A DNA stretch of 64,000 nt from Myxococcales bacterium (GCA_020633315.1 JACKDV010000007.1:62001-126000), one strand, 5' to 3'; shown: positions 24,933 through 34,895, counted from the first letter of the stretch. Made by a program: numbers and translations. The notes: generated by a model from the letters alone, not told the origin.

Positions 24933-26621
24933 ATGCGCTACTCCCGAGCCTTCCTGCCCACCCTGCGAGAGACTCCCAAGGAGGCCACCACCGTCTCCCA
25001 CGCTCTGCTGCTGCGGGCCGGCTACGTGCGCATGGTCGGGGCGGGCATCTACGAGTTCCTCCCGCTGGGCGTACGGGTGCTGCGGAGGATCTCCGAGATC
25101 ATCCGCGAGGAGATGGATCGTGCCGGTGCCCAGGAGGTGCTGATGCCCGCGGTGCTCCCCGCCGAGTACTTCAAGGAGACCGGGCGCTGGGACAAGTTCG
25201 GGCCCACCCTGTTTCGGCTGAGCGATCGCAAGGCGGGCGAGTACCACCTCGCCCCCACCCACGAGGAGATCATCACCGACATGGTGCGCCGGGAGATCCG
25301 CAGCTACCGGCAGCTCCCCGTGAGCCTCTATCAGATCCAGATGAAGTATCGCGACGAGCCGCGGCCGCGCGCCGGCCTGCTGCGCTGCCGCGAGTTCCTC
25401 ATGAAGGACGCCTACTCCTTCGACGTGACGCCCGAGGCCGCGCGGGCCAGCTACGACGCGATGGAGGCCACGTACCACCGCATCTTCACCCGCCTCGGCC
25501 TCGAGTACCGGGTGGTCGCGGCCGACAGCGGCGCGATGGGGGGCAGCGGCAGCGCCGAGTTCCAGGTGCTGGCGCACAGCGGTGAGGATGCGATCGCGGC
25601 CTGTGGCGCCTGCGACTACGCGGCCAACGTGGAGGTGGCCACCGCCACGGCCCCCGATGCCGCCGCCTCCGTGGCCCAGGCCGAGCTGCCGCCGCCCGCC
25701 AAGGTCCACACCCCCGGGGCCAAGACCATCGAGCAGCTCGTGGAATTCTTCGGCGGCATCGAGCCCGCGCGCCTGCTCAAGTCGCTGGTCTACCTCGCGG
25801 GCGAGCGCCAGGTGCTCGCGGTGGTGCGGGGCGACCACGAGGTCAACGAGATCAAGCTGGCTCGGGTGCTGGGGGTGGACGAGGTGCTGTGGGTGGCCGA
25901 GCCCGAGCACGCCGGCTTCCTCGGCCCCGTGGGCTGGGACGGCCCCATGGTGGTCGACCCCGCGGCCGCGGCGGTGACCGACGGCATCTGCGGCGCCAAC
26001 GAGGGCGAGCACCACCTGCGGCACGTGAGGCACGGGCGCGACTTCGCGGGCGAGGTGGCCGACATCCGCATGGTGGCCACGGGCGACCCCTGCCCGCGCT
26101 GCGGGGCGGGGCTGGAGCTGTACCGCGGCATCGAGGCGGGCCACATCTTCATGCTGGGCACCCACTACTCCCAGACCATGAAGGCCGAGTTCCTCGACGC
26201 CGAGGGCAACAGCCGGCCGATCATCATGGGCTGCTACGGCATCGGCGTGTCGCGGCTGGTGGCCGCGGTGGTCGAGCAGCTCCACGACGACGACGGCCTG
26301 GTGTGGCCGCTGGAGGTCGCGCCCTACTCGGTGATCGTCACCCCGCTGGGCGGTGACGAGCCCGCGGCCGTCGCCGAGGAGCTCTACGAGGCGCTGCGGG
26401 CCCGCGGCCTGCAGGTGCTGCTCGACGACCGCAACGAGCGGCCGGGGGTCAAGCTCAAGGACGCCGACCTGCTCGGGATCCCGCTGCGCCTCACCGTGGG
26501 CAAGCGCGGCCTGCAGGAGGGCAAGATCGAGCTCAAGCGCCGACGCAGCGGCGAGACCACCTTCGTGCCGCGACCCCGTTGCGTGGACGAGGTGGTGCGG
26601 ATCGTCGCGGAGGGCCCGTAG
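24933..26621 (+). CDS. proS: Proline--tRNA ligase, bacterial type
   Basis: 562 residues, close to the 565-572 of bacterial ProRS. The class II motifs are present: motif 1 near AGAQEVLMPAVLPAE (64-78), motif 2 KYRDEPRPRAGLLRCREF (137-154), and motif 3 GCYGIGVSRLVAAV (433-446). An editing YbaK-like insertion occupies about residues 225-390 (LLKSLVYLAGERQVLAVVRG, GICGANEGEHH), which clears alanyl-tRNA(Pro). The anticodon-binding domain follows from about 470. It charges tRNA(Pro) in the cytoplasm. A TAGGGT box 11 bases before ATG may be its -10. Confidence 0.98.
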   Translation: MRYSRAFLPTLRETPKEATTVSHALLLRAGYVRMVGAGIYEFLPLGVRVLRRISEIIREEMDRAGAQEVLMPAVLPAEYFKETGRWDKFGPTLFRLSDRKAGEYHLAPTHEEIITDMVRREIRSYRQLPVSLYQIQMKYRDEPRPRAGLLRCREFLMKDAYSFDVTPEAARASYDAMEATYHRIFTRLGLEYRVVAADSGAMGGSGSAEFQVLAHSGEDAIAACGACDYAANVEVATATAPDAAASVAQAELPPPAKVHTPGAKTIEQLVEFFGGIEPARLLKSLVYLAGERQVLAVVRGDHEVNEIKLARVLGVDEVLWVAEPEHAGFLGPVGWDGPMVVDPAAAAVTDGICGANEGEHHLRHVRHGRDFAGEVADIRMVATGDPCPRCGAGLELYRGIEAGHIFMLGTHYSQTMKAEFLDAEGNSRPIIMGCYGIGVSRLVAAVVEQLHDDDGLVWPLEVAPYSVIVTPLGGDEPAAVAEELYEALRARGLQVLLDDRNERPGVKLKDADLLGIPLRLTVGKRGLQEGKIELKRRRSGETTFVPRPRCVDEVVRIVAEGP

Positions 26622-26677
26622 GCACGGGCCGCTCGGCCGGCTCGACCCCGTGGTAGGACCCCAGTAGGACGAGCACG

Positions 26678-29509
26678 GTGGACTCCACGGGCGATAGCTG
26701 GGCCAAGACCCAGCACGACCTTCCGACGACCGACGCCGGCCTGGGCCAGACCCGCCCCGACGACGCGGGCCGCGACGGTGGCCTGCCGCTCATCTCCCGC
26801 GGCCATGCGCTGGGGCGCTACCTCGTGATCGAGCCGCTGGGCGCGGGGGCCATGGGCGTGGTGTATCGGGCCTTCGATCCCGACCTCGATCGCTCGGTGG
26901 CCCTCAAGCTGGTGGGCGGTCTGCACGAGGGCTCCGAGGGCGACGACGAGCGAGCGCGGCTGCTGCGGGAGGCCCAGGCCATGGCCCGCCTCTCGCACCC
27001 CAACGTGATCCCCGTGTTCGACGTGGGGATCCTCGACGACGCCGTGTTCGTGGCCATGGAGCTGGTCGATGGCCTCACCCTGCGCGCCTGGATGGCCGAG
27101 CGCCCGCGCGAGCCCGCCGAGATCCTCCCGGTGTTCCTCGACGCGGGGCGAGGCCTCGCCGCGGCGCACGACGCCGGCCTGGTCCACCGCGACTTCAAGC
27201 CCGACAACGTGATGATCGGCCACGACGGCCGCGTGCGCGTGCTGGACTTCGGGCTGGCCCGCGCCACGGGGGCCGAGCCCACCCGCTCGGCCGAGGTCGA
27301 CGAGATCCGCAGCTCGCGACGCGGCTCGGTGGGGACCTCTCTCGATCGCTCGATGACCGCCGCGGGGGCCGTGATGGGCACGCCCGCGTACATGGCCCCG
27401 GAGCAGCTCATGGGCGAGCCGGCGGGGGCGGCCGCGGATCAGTTCGCGTTCTGCATCGCGCTGTTCGAGGCGCTGCTCGGCGCGCGCCCGTTCTCCGGCA
27501 CCACCATGGCCACGCTGTCGATGTCGGTGCTGCAGGGCAAGATCACCATGCCGCCGGGCTCCCGGGGGCGCGCCCCGGGCTGGGTGCTCGCGGTGCTGCA
27601 GCGAGGCCTGCAGGTCGACGCGGCCGAGCGCTTCCCCTCCATGCACGAGCTGCTCGAGGCGCTGAGCCACGATCCCGCGCGTCGGCGTCGGCGGTGGTGG
27701 ATCGGGCTGGGGGCGGCGGGGGTGCTGGGGGCGGGTACCCTGCTCGGCGCCGCGATGACGCCGGAGCCCGAGCCCGTCCTCGAGGCGCCCGCGCTGTGCA
27801 CCGGGGCCGAGGCCGCGATGACCGAGTCGTGGTCGCCCGCGCGTGCCGACGAGCTCGGCGAGGCCTTCGCCGCCACCGGCCTGGCCCACGCGCCTCCGAC
27901 CTGGACGCGCACCCGGGCGGAGCTCGATGCCTTCGCGGCCGCGTGGGTGGCCGAGCACACCGCGGCCTGCCGCGCCACGCGGGTCACCGGCGAGCAGTCC
28001 ACCGAGCGGCTCGACCTGCGCATGGCCTGCCTCGATCGCCAGCGGCAGCAGCTCGGGGCCCTGCTCGACGAGCTGGCCACCCCCGATCCCGAGGTGGTCG
28101 CCCGGGCCATCGACGCCGCCCGCCGGCTGCCGCGGCCCGAGCGCTGCGGCGAGCTCGAGGCGCTGCACACCGTCACCCCGGAGCCCGAGGCCCCCGAGCT
28201 CCGCGAGCGCCTCGCCGAGCTGCGTCGCGAGGTCGATCGGGTGCGCAGCCAGGTGGTGCTGGGCCACCTGATCGAGGCCCGCCGCCGCCTCGATCCGCTG
28301 CTGCCCCGGGTGGAGGGCCTCGACTTCCCGCCGCTGTCGGCCGAGGTCCTCGACCTGGCCGCCGATCTCGAGGCCGACACCGGAGATCTCGAGGTGGCGC
28401 GCCGGATCGGCGAGCGGGCCTACGTGGCCGCGACCGCGGCGGGCGACGCTCGCCTCGCCGCCTCGATCGCGCGGGGCCAGGCGTTCTTGGTGGGCAACCA
28501 GCTCGTGCACGGCGAGGACGGCCGGCACTGGGTGGCGCTGTCGCGGGCCTCGCTGCGGCGGCTGGGTGGCGACGGCGAGCTCGAGGCCCGCCTGGCCTCG
28601 GCCGAGGGGGCCATCGAGGTGGCCGCGGGGCACTACGCCGAGGCGCTGCGGGCCCATGCGCGTGCCCGCGAGCACTGGCAGGCGCGCGCCCCCTCCGGGC
28701 CCGATCTGGCCGCGGTGCTCGACGACATCGGGGCGGTGCACGTGGTGCGGGGCGAGCTCGACGAGGCGATCGCCCTGCACCGCGAGTCGCTGCGCCTCAA
28801 GGAGCTGAGCTACGGCCCCGACCACCCCCAGGTGGCCGCCTCGTTGCGCGAGCTGGGCTCGGCGCTCAGCCACGCCGAGCGCTACGACGAGGCGCTCGAG
28901 CAATTCGAGCGCGGGCTCGCCATCGATCGCGCCACCCGGGGCGAGCACAACCGCTCGGTGGCGGTGGCGCTCGACGACATCGGTCGGGTGCTGCGGCGGC
29001 AGGGGAAGCTGGGCGAGGCCATCGAGCACCACCGCCGCGCGCTGGCGATCTGGGAGGCCGTGCTCGGCGATCCGCACCCCGACCTGGCCGTCTCGCTGCT
29101 CAACGTGGGCTACACCCTCGTCGCCGCCGAGCGCTTCGAGGATGCGCTGGTCGAGCTCCGGCGCGCCCTGGCGATGTTCGAGGCCACGGTGGGGCCCTCG
29201 CATCCCTACATCGTGTACGCCAGCAACTCGGTCGCCTCCACCCTCATCGATCTGGGGCGCTACGACGAGGCCCGCCCCCACCTCGAGCGGGTGCTGGCCA
29301 TCGAGGGCCTCGAGGTCGATCCCACCCTGATCGCCGAGACCCGCTTCATGCTCGCGCACGCGCTGTGGGCCGATGGCGGGGCCTCGGCGCCCGAGCGCAG
29401 CCGCGCCCGCGAGCTCGCCCGCGAGGCCCTGGCCGGCTACCGTACGCAGGCCGAGCGCTGGGGGCCGCAGATCGAGCAGATCGAGGCCTGGCTGGCCGAG
29501 CACGGCTGA
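26678..29509 (+). CDS. Ser/Thr protein kinase with TM segment and TPR domain
   Basis: 943 residues. The kinase domain covers about 45-325: Gly loop GAGAMG (55-60), Lys77, HRDFKPDN (170-177, catalytic Asp172), DFG (190-192) and MGTPAYMAPEQL. A single membrane segment at about 341-361 (WWIGLGAAGVLGAGTLLGAAM) follows an Arg patch. The outer part has a Cys-containing helical region and, from about 600, many TPRs of the type found in kinesin-light-chain/NB-ARC-like proteins. This is the common myxobacterial TPR-kinase layout, in which periplasmic TPRs sense partners. The GTG start is 57 bases after proS. Its targets might include FHA proteins. Confidence 0.93.
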   Translation: MDSTGDSWAKTQHDLPTTDAGLGQTRPDDAGRDGGLPLISRGHALGRYLVIEPLGAGAMGVVYRAFDPDLDRSVALKLVGGLHEGSEGDDERARLLREAQAMARLSHPNVIPVFDVGILDDAVFVAMELVDGLTLRAWMAERPREPAEILPVFLDAGRGLAAAHDAGLVHRDFKPDNVMIGHDGRVRVLDFGLARATGAEPTRSAEVDEIRSSRRGSVGTSLDRSMTAAGAVMGTPAYMAPEQLMGEPAGAAADQFAFCIALFEALLGARPFSGTTMATLSMSVLQGKITMPPGSRGRAPGWVLAVLQRGLQVDAAERFPSMHELLEALSHDPARRRRRWWIGLGAAGVLGAGTLLGAAMTPEPEPVLEAPALCTGAEAAMTESWSPARADELGEAFAATGLAHAPPTWTRTRAELDAFAAAWVAEHTAACRATRVTGEQSTERLDLRMACLDRQRQQLGALLDELATPDPEVVARAIDAARRLPRPERCGELEALHTVTPEPEAPELRERLAELRREVDRVRSQVVLGHLIEARRRLDPLLPRVEGLDFPPLSAEVLDLAADLEADTGDLEVARRIGERAYVAATAAGDARLAASIARGQAFLVGNQLVHGEDGRHWVALSRASLRRLGGDGELEARLASAEGAIEVAAGHYAEALRAHARAREHWQARAPSGPDLAAVLDDIGAVHVVRGELDEAIALHRESLRLKELSYGPDHPQVAASLRELGSALSHAERYDEALEQFERGLAIDRATRGEHNRSVAVALDDIGRVLRRQGKLGEAIEHHRRALAIWEAVLGDPHPDLAVSLLNVGYTLVAAERFEDALVELRRALAMFEATVGPSHPYIVYASNSVASTLIDLGRYDEARPHLERVLAIEGLEVDPTLIAETRFMLAHALWADGGASAPERSRARELAREALAGYRTQAERWGPQIEQIEAWLAEHG

Positions 29510-29568
29510 GCCGACGCCGATCGGGGCCATTTGCCGATCGATGGGGCCGCGGTCGACACTCGTAGGCC

Positions 29569-30294
29569 ATGGACTCCAAGCTCGGCCCTTCCCTTGTCTT
29601 GCTCTGCGCGTTGCTGTCGACCGCATGCCCCGGGGACGACGGTGGCGACACCGGGGCCGACACGGGAGCCACGGGCACCACGGCGGCGTCGACCAGCACC
29701 GCGTCGCCGACCGACACTGACAGCGGCTCGGCCGAGACCGGCACGGAGACCGAGACCATTCCCCCCGACACCGAGACCGACGCAGACACCGAGACCGACA
29801 CCGGCATGCCCATCGAGGGCTGCGAGTGCATCGAGGACCAGCCGGTGCCGGAGATCGCGAACACGCCGGAGGTCCCGGCCGCGCCCACCTGCGGCCAGCC
29901 GCTGTGCTCCACCGTCTCGGGGGCGTGCACCACCAAGTGCTTCGACGGGACCTTCGTGCTCGACGATGCCACCGCGCTCACGTGCGCCCTCGAGGCCCTT
30001 CGCGATCGCACGCCGGGCGTGGTGCGCTGGTCGTTCTCCGAGAACACCGGTCAGTTCGACGACGCGGGCTACATCCTGATCCGCGACGACGGTCGGGCCG
30101 TCCGTCGCAGCTGGGGCTGGCAGGATCTCAGCTACGTCGCCGGTGACGCGGTGCTCGGCGAGCTGCGCCCGGCCGCCGAGTACGACGCGTGCCTCGCCGA
30201 GCCCGACGACCTGATGCGCTTCGACTGCATGCGGGAGACCCTCGCCGCGCAGGAAGCCGTCTGCGACGAGGGCTGGCGCTACGACGACATCTGA
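29569..30294 (+). CDS. Lipoprotein with Thr/Asp-rich linker and Cys-rich domain
   Basis: 241 residues. Signal peptide with lipobox LLSTAC (Cys20). Residues 22-80 are a Thr, Asp, Glu and Gly linker typical of surface lipoproteins of this group. The domain from about 85 has cysteines in CECIED, CGQPLCSTVSGACTTKC, LTCALEAL, DACLAEP, FDCMRE and VCDEGW, probably disulfide-bonded. No known family. The stop overlaps the end of the convergent membrane protein gene by 16 bases. Confidence 0.7.
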   Translation: MDSKLGPSLVLLCALLSTACPGDDGGDTGADTGATGTTAASTSTASPTDTDSGSAETGTETETIPPDTETDADTETDTGMPIEGCECIEDQPVPEIANTPEVPAAPTCGQPLCSTVSGACTTKCFDGTFVLDDATALTCALEALRDRTPGVVRWSFSENTGQFDDAGYILIRDDGRAVRRSWGWQDLSYVAGDAVLGELRPAAEYDACLAEPDDLMRFDCMRETLAAQEAVCDEGWRYDDI

Positions 30295-31451
30295 GCCGAG
30301 CCCCGGGCCCGCAGCCATCGCACCAGCGGGTCGTCCTCGGCCCCGAGGTGGAAGGGCACGCGATCGCCCGGGATCTGGAGCCACACCGTGATCACGGGCG
30401 ACACGTCCTTGGTGCCGCCGCTGATCTCGAGCGACCAGCCCAGCAGCGCCGCGGGCTCGCGATCGAGCCGGCGCGCGAGTCGGATGCGTCGCCGCAAGAG
30501 CGGGAGCTCGCGCCACAGCATGCCGGCCGCGATGTACACCCCGAGCCCGCCGATGGGCACCAGCAGCACCCCGGTGATGATCCGTCCCGCGAAGGTGATC
30601 TCCTCGTCGGGCATGGCGAAGGGCGCGATGATCAGCAGCACGCAGGTCCCCGCCCCCACCACGAAGCCGATCACCCACCAGGGAAACGCCAGCGAGCGCG
30701 CGCGCAGCCAGCCCTCCCAGGGGCTGCGGGCCCAATGGCGGGGCGAGCGGGCCATGGCCGAGCGCAGCCCCAGCAGCAGCAAGAGCGGCAGCACGATCCA
30801 CGCGGTGGGCCCGAAGTCCGGCCGCTCGCGCAGCGTGTAGTCGAGCATCACCGTGCAGACCAGGAGCATCGGCACCAGAGTGAGGTAGCCCAGCCAGCGG
30901 ATCGCGGTGTGGGGGTCGTCCCAGTCGGGGCCCAGGTCCACGCGGCGGGGCGGTCCGAAGGCGAGGCGATGGAGCCCGCGCAGCAGCAGCGTGGCCGTGA
31001 GCAGGCCGGCCACCATCCACGCCGCGATGGGCCCGGCGCTCAGGTCCTCGCGCGTGAAGATGTTGCGCTCCTCGAAGGCGAGCACCAGCGCCACGTCGAT
31101 GCCCAGCAGCACGGTCAGCGCCAGGCCCAGGGTGCTCAGGTCGCGGATCAGGCTGGGCGCTGGCTGGGCCGCGGCCATCGCCGCCGCGCCCAGCCAGCGG
31201 GTGAGCGCCCGCTCCACGAGCAGCAGCGCCCCGCCGATGCCCGCAGGCGCCAGCATGGCGATGAGGATCGACTCCCAGTCGAAGTTGCCCAGCTCGCCCA
31301 GGGCCAGCAGGCCGAACAGCGGCCACGCGAGCAGGAACCAGCCGAAGCCCCGCAGCCAGCCCCAGGGGGTGCGCGGCGGCTCGCCGTCGAGATCGGGGAT
31401 CAGCCCCGACCCCGCACCTGCGGCCACCGATCCTCCGAGGGGGGCTCCCAT
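30279..31451 (-). CDS. Multi-pass membrane protein of unknown function
   Basis: 390 residues with about eight hydrophobic segments (near 33-55, 62-80, 105-125, 143-160, 188-207, 220-235, 258-280 and 290-312), then a soluble C-terminal domain (about 325-390) with the LEISGGTKDVSPVITVWLQIPG pattern, shown here shortened. No transporter signature is recognised. Its start overlaps the end of hisS by 52 bases on the same strand, so the two are cotranscribed, which may be incidental. A GTG at 31427 is an alternative start. Confidence 0.6.
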   Translation of the reverse strand: MGAPLGGSVAAGAGSGLIPDLDGEPPRTPWGWLRGFGWFLLAWPLFGLLALGELGNFDWESILIAMLAPAGIGGALLLVERALTRWLGAAAMAAAQPAPSLIRDLSTLGLALTVLLGIDVALVLAFEERNIFTREDLSAGPIAAWMVAGLLTATLLLRGLHRLAFGPPRRVDLGPDWDDPHTAIRWLGYLTLVPMLLVCTVMLDYTLRERPDFGPTAWIVLPLLLLLGLRSAMARSPRHWARSPWEGWLRARSLAFPWWVIGFVVGAGTCVLLIIAPFAMPDEEITFAGRIITGVLLVPIGGLGVYIAAGMLWRELPLLRRRIRLARRLDREPAALLGWSLEISGGTKDVSPVITVWLQIPGDRVPFHLGAEDDPLVRWLRARGSAQMSS

Positions 31452-32728
31452 GCATCGGCGTGCGCGGGGGTCTGCTCGCCGCTGCGGATGTCACGGACCT
31501 CGCCCGTGCCGTCGTCGCCCCCGGGGAACCACACGAAGGGGATCCCGAGCTTGTCGGCGTACTTGATCTGCTTGCCGTACTTCTGCGCCGCGTGGAAGAC
31601 CTCGGTGGGGATCCCCCGCGCGCGCAGGCGGCTCGCCACCGCCTGGGAGCGCGCCCGCGAGTCCTCCTTGTCGAGCACCACCAGCACGCAGGTGGGGGTG
31701 AGGCGGGTGGGGGCGATCACCTCGCGGCGGAACAGCGGCCCCAGCAGGCGGGTGACGCCCAGCGAGACGCCCACCCCCGGGAACTTGGCGTTGTCGCCCG
31801 CGTCGGCGAGGTTGTCGTAGCGCCCGCCCGAGCACACCGCCCCGATCGACTCCAGGCCCTGCAAGAACGCCTCGTAGACCGTGCCGGTGTAGTAGTCGAA
31901 GCCGCGGGCGATCCCGAGGTCGGCGACCACCGTGCCCGCGGGCAGCTCGGCCGCGGCCCGCATCACCTCCTGCAGCTCGCCGAGGCCCTCCTCGAGCAGG
32001 GCGTGCTCCACCCCGAGCTTGCGCACCGCGTCGATCACCTCGAGCCCGCCCCGCAGCTCGGAGAGCGCCAGGCAACGCTGGGCCCGCTGCGCGTCGAGGC
32101 CCTGCTCCTCCACCAGCACCTGCGCCACCGCCTCGGGGCCGATCTTGGCCAGCTTGTCCACGGTGCGCAGCACCGGCGTGATGTCGTCGATGCCCAGCCC
32201 GCGGTAGTAGCCCTCGAGCACCTTGCGGTGACCCACGTGGACCCGCACCGGCGGCAGCGGCAGCGCCGAGGTCACCGCGTGGATCAGCAGCGGAATCTCG
32301 GCGTCGAAGCACAGCGGCAGGCGGTCCTGCCCGATCACGTCGATGTCGGCCTGGTAGAACTCGCGGTAGCGCCCTTCCTGCGGACGCTCGCCTCGCCAGA
32401 CCTTCTGGATCTGGTAGCGCTTGAACGGGAAGACGAGCTGGCCGCGGTTCTCTAGCGTGTACCGCGCGAAGGGGACCGTGAGGTCGAAGTGCAGGCCCAG
32501 CTTGTCGTCGGCCTCGTCGGGGTCGGCGTGGAGTCGCCGAACGATGTAGATCTCCTTGTCGGTCGACCCATTGTTGGTGAGTCGGTCGAGCGGCTCCACC
32601 ACGCGCGTCTGCACCGGGCGGAAGCCGAACAGCTCGAAGTTGCGCCGGATCTCGTCGAGGAGCTTTTGCTCTACGATGCGCTGCTCGGGCAGCCACTCGG
32701 GAAATCCGCTGATCGGCCGGATCTTCAC
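31400..32728 (-). CDS. hisS: Histidine--tRNA ligase
   Basis: 442 residues from the GTG at 32728 (KIRPISGFPEWLP); a TTG at 32764 would add 12 residues. HisRS signatures are clear: FDLTVPFARY (motif 2 region), WRGERPQEGRYREFYQADIDVIG (shortened: GRYREFYQADID), and the His-specific LGIARGFDYYTGTVYE. Motif 3 lies in GVSLGVTRL, and the anticodon-binding domain follows (about 330-420). The last 25 residues are a Pro/Glu/Arg-rich extension beyond the usual end. It makes His-tRNA(His) in the cytoplasm and is divergent from the hybrid histidine kinase. Confidence 0.97.
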   Translation of the reverse strand: MKIRPISGFPEWLPEQRIVEQKLLDEIRRNFELFGFRPVQTRVVEPLDRLTNNGSTDKEIYIVRRLHADPDEADDKLGLHFDLTVPFARYTLENRGQLVFPFKRYQIQKVWRGERPQEGRYREFYQADIDVIGQDRLPLCFDAEIPLLIHAVTSALPLPPVRVHVGHRKVLEGYYRGLGIDDITPVLRTVDKLAKIGPEAVAQVLVEEQGLDAQRAQRCLALSELRGGLEVIDAVRKLGVEHALLEEGLGELQEVMRAAAELPAGTVVADLGIARGFDYYTGTVYEAFLQGLESIGAVCSGGRYDNLADAGDNAKFPGVGVSLGVTRLLGPLFRREVIAPTRLTPTCVLVVLDKEDSRARSQAVASRLRARGIPTEVFHAAQKYGKQIKYADKLGIPFVWFPGGDDGTGEVRDIRSGEQTPAHADAWEPPSEDRWPQVRGRG

Positions 32729-32921
32729 CGCTCGCTTGTAGCCCCGGCTCCGCCCGCTCCGCAAACCTGCGCATTAGTCGCGCCCGAGGAGGCCAAACGG
32801 CCGTCCCCAATGGGTCACTTCGACCCAATGGGCGGGCTCGAACCGGCCTTGCGGCACGTGCTCGAGTCGATTCGTTTGCTCCGAGCCGATCTCATGGATG
32901 CGCACACCAGGCCCCGCCTCG

Positions 32922-32927
32922 TACACT
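32922..32927 (+). promoter_or_regulatory. TACACT, possible -10 element of the hybrid kinase
   Basis: TACACT lies 43 bases before the GTG at 32971, leaving room for a short 5' leader that includes the GGAGGGAG ribosome-binding site at 32961. A GTG at 32932 is in frame, only 4 bases after the hexamer. Confidence 0.3.
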
Positions 32928-32970
32928 GGAGGTGGCCGTAAGGGTCGACCTTACGTGGGCGGAGGGAGTA

Positions 32971-34524
32971 GTGAGCTCTACGGAGCAAGCGATGGCGTTG
33001 GGAAGTGAGGAGAGGGGGCCGAGCGTCTTCTTCATCCTCGACGGCCGGCATCACGTCTACGACGCGATGGTGCATGCCCCCGGCCCCGCTCGCCTCGACC
33101 CCCGTCCCGCAATCGGCCGCCCGATGATCGACCTGGTCGGGGAGGAGGACCGCGAGCAACTCGGCGCCGCGCTTCGTGACGCCACCGGCGCCAGCGGAAC
33201 GAGCAGCGAGCTCGTCGCGGTGCTCGAGCTCGGGCCCTCGCCCCGTCCGGTGCGGCTGCGAGTCTCCCCGGGCGGTCGCTTCGTGCACGTGGCCGCCGAG
33301 CCCCTCGAGGATGCGGTCGCCGAGCCCGAAGGAGAAGACGACGACGAAGACGACGACGGGGCCGACGGGCAGCCGAGCAACCGCCTCGAGTACATCGGGA
33401 TGGTCGCCAGCCGCATCTCGCACGACTTCAAGAACCTGCTGGCGGCCATCATGGTCAACGCCGAGTTCCTGCGACGCGAGAGCGACGACCCCGCCCTGGT
33501 CTGCGAGGTCTCCGACGAGATCGTCGTGGCGACCGAGCGCGCCCGCGAGCTGATCGAGCAGATCCTCGGCCACGCCGGGGCCAAGGGCGACGCCACGGTC
33601 CTGGTCGACCTCAACGATCTCACCCACGAGATGGGGCGGCTGCTCGACGTGTCCACCCCGCCCACGGTGGTGATGCGCTTCGATCTCGGCGCCGGCCTGC
33701 CGCCGCTGCGCGGCCGGCCGGCGCGGCTGCGGCAGCTCGTCATGAACTTCATCGTCAACGCGGCCGAGGCCATCGGCGACGAGGTGGGGGCGATCATGAT
33801 CTCCACCCGCCTCGTCGACGCCGACCGCGAGCTGCTGTCCCGCTCGCGCACCCACGTCGTCCCCCCGCCGGGCCGCTACGTGTGCCTGAGCGTGGAGGAC
33901 ACCGGCCCGGGCCTCGACGACGAGACTGCCGGCAAGATCTTCGAGCCCTTCTTCACCACCAAGAGCTCGGGGCACGGCCTGGGGCTCTCGGCCAGCCTCA
34001 CCATCGTCGAGGAGCACGGCGGCGCGCTGCTGCTCGAGCCGGCGCCGGGGCACGGGGCCACCTTCCGGGTGCTGCTGCCGGCCGTGGCGGTCGAGGCCGC
34101 CGAGGTCCGCCCCGTGGTCCGCGACCTGTCGGGGCGGGAGTTCCGGGGGCACACGGTGCTGGTCATCGACGACGACGACCTGCTGCGCTCGAGCACCAGC
34201 CGGGCCCTCACCATGCGCGGCGTCGACGTGCTGTCGGCCCGCGACGGCCTGGAGGGCATCGACGTGTTCAGCGAGCAGCACGCCCGAATAAGCTGCGTGC
34301 TGCTCGACATGGGCATGCCCTACATCAAGGGCAGCGACGTCTACGACGAGCTGCGGGGCATCGACCCGCGGGTCCCCATCGTGTTCGTCAGCGGCCACGC
34401 CGAGGAGGAGCTCTACGAGCACCGCTCCGTGCGCGAGGCCGACGCGCTGCTGCTCAAGCCGTTCCGCGACGACGACCTCATCGACACCCTGGTGCGAGTC
34501 CTGGGCGGCACGCCGGGCAAGTAG
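32971..34524 (+). CDS. Hybrid histidine kinase with C-terminal receiver domain
   Basis: 517 residues from GTG 32971, which has GGAGG at ideal spacing. Residues about 15-115 form a PAS-like sensor, followed by an acidic linker (118-133). HisKA lies near 140-205 with phosphoacceptor His151 in RISHDFKNLL. HATPase_c motifs follow: N box FIVNAAEAI, G1 EDTGPGLDDE, F box FEPFFTTK and G2 GHGLGLSAS. The receiver (about 390-510) has DDDD near its start, phosphoacceptor Asp446 (LLDMGMP), Ser of VSGH and Lys496. There is no TM segment, so this is a cytoplasmic sensor kinase. The DUF-less small protein downstream may be cotranscribed. Confidence 0.93.
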   Translation: MSSTEQAMALGSEERGPSVFFILDGRHHVYDAMVHAPGPARLDPRPAIGRPMIDLVGEEDREQLGAALRDATGASGTSSELVAVLELGPSPRPVRLRVSPGGRFVHVAAEPLEDAVAEPEGEDDDEDDDGADGQPSNRLEYIGMVASRISHDFKNLLAAIMVNAEFLRRESDDPALVCEVSDEIVVATERARELIEQILGHAGAKGDATVLVDLNDLTHEMGRLLDVSTPPTVVMRFDLGAGLPPLRGRPARLRQLVMNFIVNAAEAIGDEVGAIMISTRLVDADRELLSRSRTHVVPPPGRYVCLSVEDTGPGLDDETAGKIFEPFFTTKSSGHGLGLSASLTIVEEHGGALLLEPAPGHGATFRVLLPAVAVEAAEVRPVVRDLSGREFRGHTVLVIDDDDLLRSSTSRALTMRGVDVLSARDGLEGIDVFSEQHARISCVLLDMGMPYIKGSDVYDELRGIDPRVPIVFVSGHAEEELYEHRSVREADALLLKPFRDDDLIDTLVRVLGGTPGK

Positions 34525-34598
34525 GCGGTCCCGCCGGGCGCGTGCACCCCCGCGGGCTCGCGGCGGCTCCAACCAAGCGTCCCGAGAGGTCATCGCCC

Positions 34599-34895
34599 AT
34601 GAGACGCAGGATCGAGCCCCAGGTACCGCGTGCCCGCAGGCCCCGGCGTGAGCGGGTCCGTTTCTCGCTCGACCCCCTCATGGTCGGGGACGCTCGCTCT
34701 GCCTACCGGGCGTGGCTCGACGAGCTCGAGGAGCAAGTCCTCGACGACGAGGCCCAGCGGCCGTGGCGGGCGATCGAGCCGGCCGACGCCGAGGCCGACG
34801 CGGCGGTGCTGCCCGAAGAGGTCCACGAAGAGCTCCTCGAGCTGCTCGAGGGCGAGGCCTGGCCGGGCTCCGGCCGGGGCCGCAGCGATCACTGA
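34599..34895 (+). CDS. Small basic-acidic hypothetical protein
   Basis: 98 residues. GAGAGG lies about 11 bases before the ATG. The first 22 residues are Arg-rich (RRRIEPQVPRARRPRRERVR), and the remainder is strongly acidic and helical (DELEEQVLDDEAQ, EEVHEELLELLEGE). The charge split could allow binding to nucleic acid or self-association. No homologous family recognised. It sits between the hybrid kinase and the aspartoacylase-like gene, 11 bases before the latter's ATG, so probably in the same transcript. Confidence 0.5.
   Translation: MRRRIEPQVPRARRPRRERVRFSLDPLMVGDARSAYRAWLDELEEQVLDDEAQRPWRAIEPADAEADAAVLPEEVHEELLELLEGEAWPGSGRGRSDH

Noticed and set aside
26384..29626. 1080-residue minus-strand open frame
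   Set aside because: Lies opposite proS and the Ser/Thr kinase; it shows only His/Gly/Arg-rich repeats mirrored from the TPR codons.
32820..32846. Possible tRNA T-arm (GGTTCGAG on the minus strand)
   Set aside because: The five flanking bases on each side cannot form a T-stem, and no anticodon arm or acceptor stem could be folded around it.
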